From assembly GCA_002317305.1 (NCBI GenBank), contig DCIZ01000030.1:1-5399 (forward strand): a stretch of DNA of 5,399 nt, read 5' to 3'. Below are positions 5,245-5,399 of the stretch, in pieces. The notes under the pieces are model-generated. The model had not been told where the DNA came from. It saw only the letters and a list, made by a program, of their open reading frames with translations, and did no database searches. This DNA is from Campylobacter sp. UBA1713. Lineage in GTDB: Bacteria > Campylobacterota > Campylobacteria > Campylobacterales > Campylobacteraceae. Position 1 is the first letter of the stretch. Each line of letters opens with the position of its first letter. A program made the translations under genes and the position numbers.

Positions 5245-5316
5245 CGCCGTCATTCTGAGGCTGGCTGTGCCGCCCGAAGAATCCCCTGAAATTTGAGTGA
5301 GTAGAATCTCTGAAAT
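5245..5316. repeat. intergenic repeat element, first copy
   Basis: It begins with CGCCGTCATTCTGAGG, has an imperfect palindrome (ATTCT...GGC / GCC...AGAAT between 5252 and 5282), and continues with two related units, GAATCCCCTGAAATT and GAATCTCTGAAATT. I recall elements of the form GTCATTCTGAG...GAAGAATC from intergenic regions of many bacteria. The same 16 bases recur at 5378. Confidence 0.55.
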
Positions 5317-5340
5317 TCACAAAAAAGCAAATTTTCACAA

Positions 5341-5374
5341 ATTCTGTTTTCTGTTTTCCGCATTCTGTTTTCCG
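5341..5374. repeat. short tandem CTGTTTTC units
   Basis: CTGTTTTC occurs at 5344-5351, 5351-5358 and 5365-5372, and ATTCTGTTTTC at 5341 and 5362. It lies between the two intergenic repeat copies and may be part of the same composite element. Confidence 0.4.
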
Positions 5375-5377
5375 TAT

Positions 5378-5399
5378 CGCCGTCATTCTGAGGGGAGCG
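5378..5399. repeat. intergenic repeat element, second copy, cut by window end
   Basis: An exact second copy of CGCCGTCATTCTGAGG at 5378-5393, in the same orientation as the first, followed by GGAGCG and then the window end. The sequence after the shared 16 bases differs from copy one. Confidence 0.55.

Noticed and set aside
5204..5290. Plus-strand 28-codon frame starting MMKFIKHIKR
   Set aside because: No Shine-Dalgarno, and its second half is translation of the intergenic repeat (RRHSEAG...), a known source of false small proteins.
1..5399. tRNA, rRNA, CRISPR array or transposase
   Set aside because: None was seen on either strand. The repeats present are too few and irregular for CRISPR, and no transposase motif occurs in any frame.

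Overview
The window looks like a chromosomal segment from a Campylobacter-like member of the Campylobacterota. The reasons are the low GC content with very frequent CAAATTTG/GCAAATTT words, AAGGA-type ribosome binding sites, and a zinc-dependent phosphoethanolamine-transferase-type sulfatase. The terminal repeat family also resembles intergenic elements I recall from this and other groups. Genus-level placement is an inference. Every convincing gene is on the minus strand, so the region is transcribed from right to left.

Right part (5399 to 4200): an AT-rich, repeat-bearing intergenic stretch contains two copies of a 16-base repeat and a possible promoter. It precedes a membrane-anchored SIMPL/DUF541 periplasmic protein (5004-4300), which is followed by a strong intrinsic terminator (4239-4215).

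Middle (4192 to 2697): a compact two-gene cassette starts eight bases after the terminator U-tract. It has an ABC/OLD-type AAA ATPase (304 aa) and a TOPRIM protein of the DUF3226 type (193 aa), whose stop and start codons overlap as TGATG. The ATPase half is much more AT-rich than the genes on both sides. This arrangement is that of 'split OLD' systems (compare GajA of Gabija, AriA/AriB of PARIS, RloA/RloB), so the pair is a candidate phage-defence or conflict module. It is the most interesting object in the window.

Left of the cassette (2687 to 454): with its start ten bases after the TOPRIM stop lies a large phosphoethanolamine transferase. It is interrupted by three single-base indels, all in short homopolymers. 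Correcting them gives one 744-aa protein with a consistent seven-TM topology and intact catalytic motifs, plus a large beta-rich periplasmic domain between TM1 and TM2 that standard EptA/CptA proteins lack. Whether the breaks are sequencing errors, decay or switching cannot be told from this sequence. A terminator (286-268) probably ends this operon.

Far left (190 to 50): a tiny minus-strand gene encodes a 28-aa (up to 40-aa) single-TM peptide with a basic tail. It resembles type I toxin or holin-like peptides. It has its own putative promoter, and a possible opposing promoter at 15-20 could make an antisense RNA. It is too short for usual gene calling.
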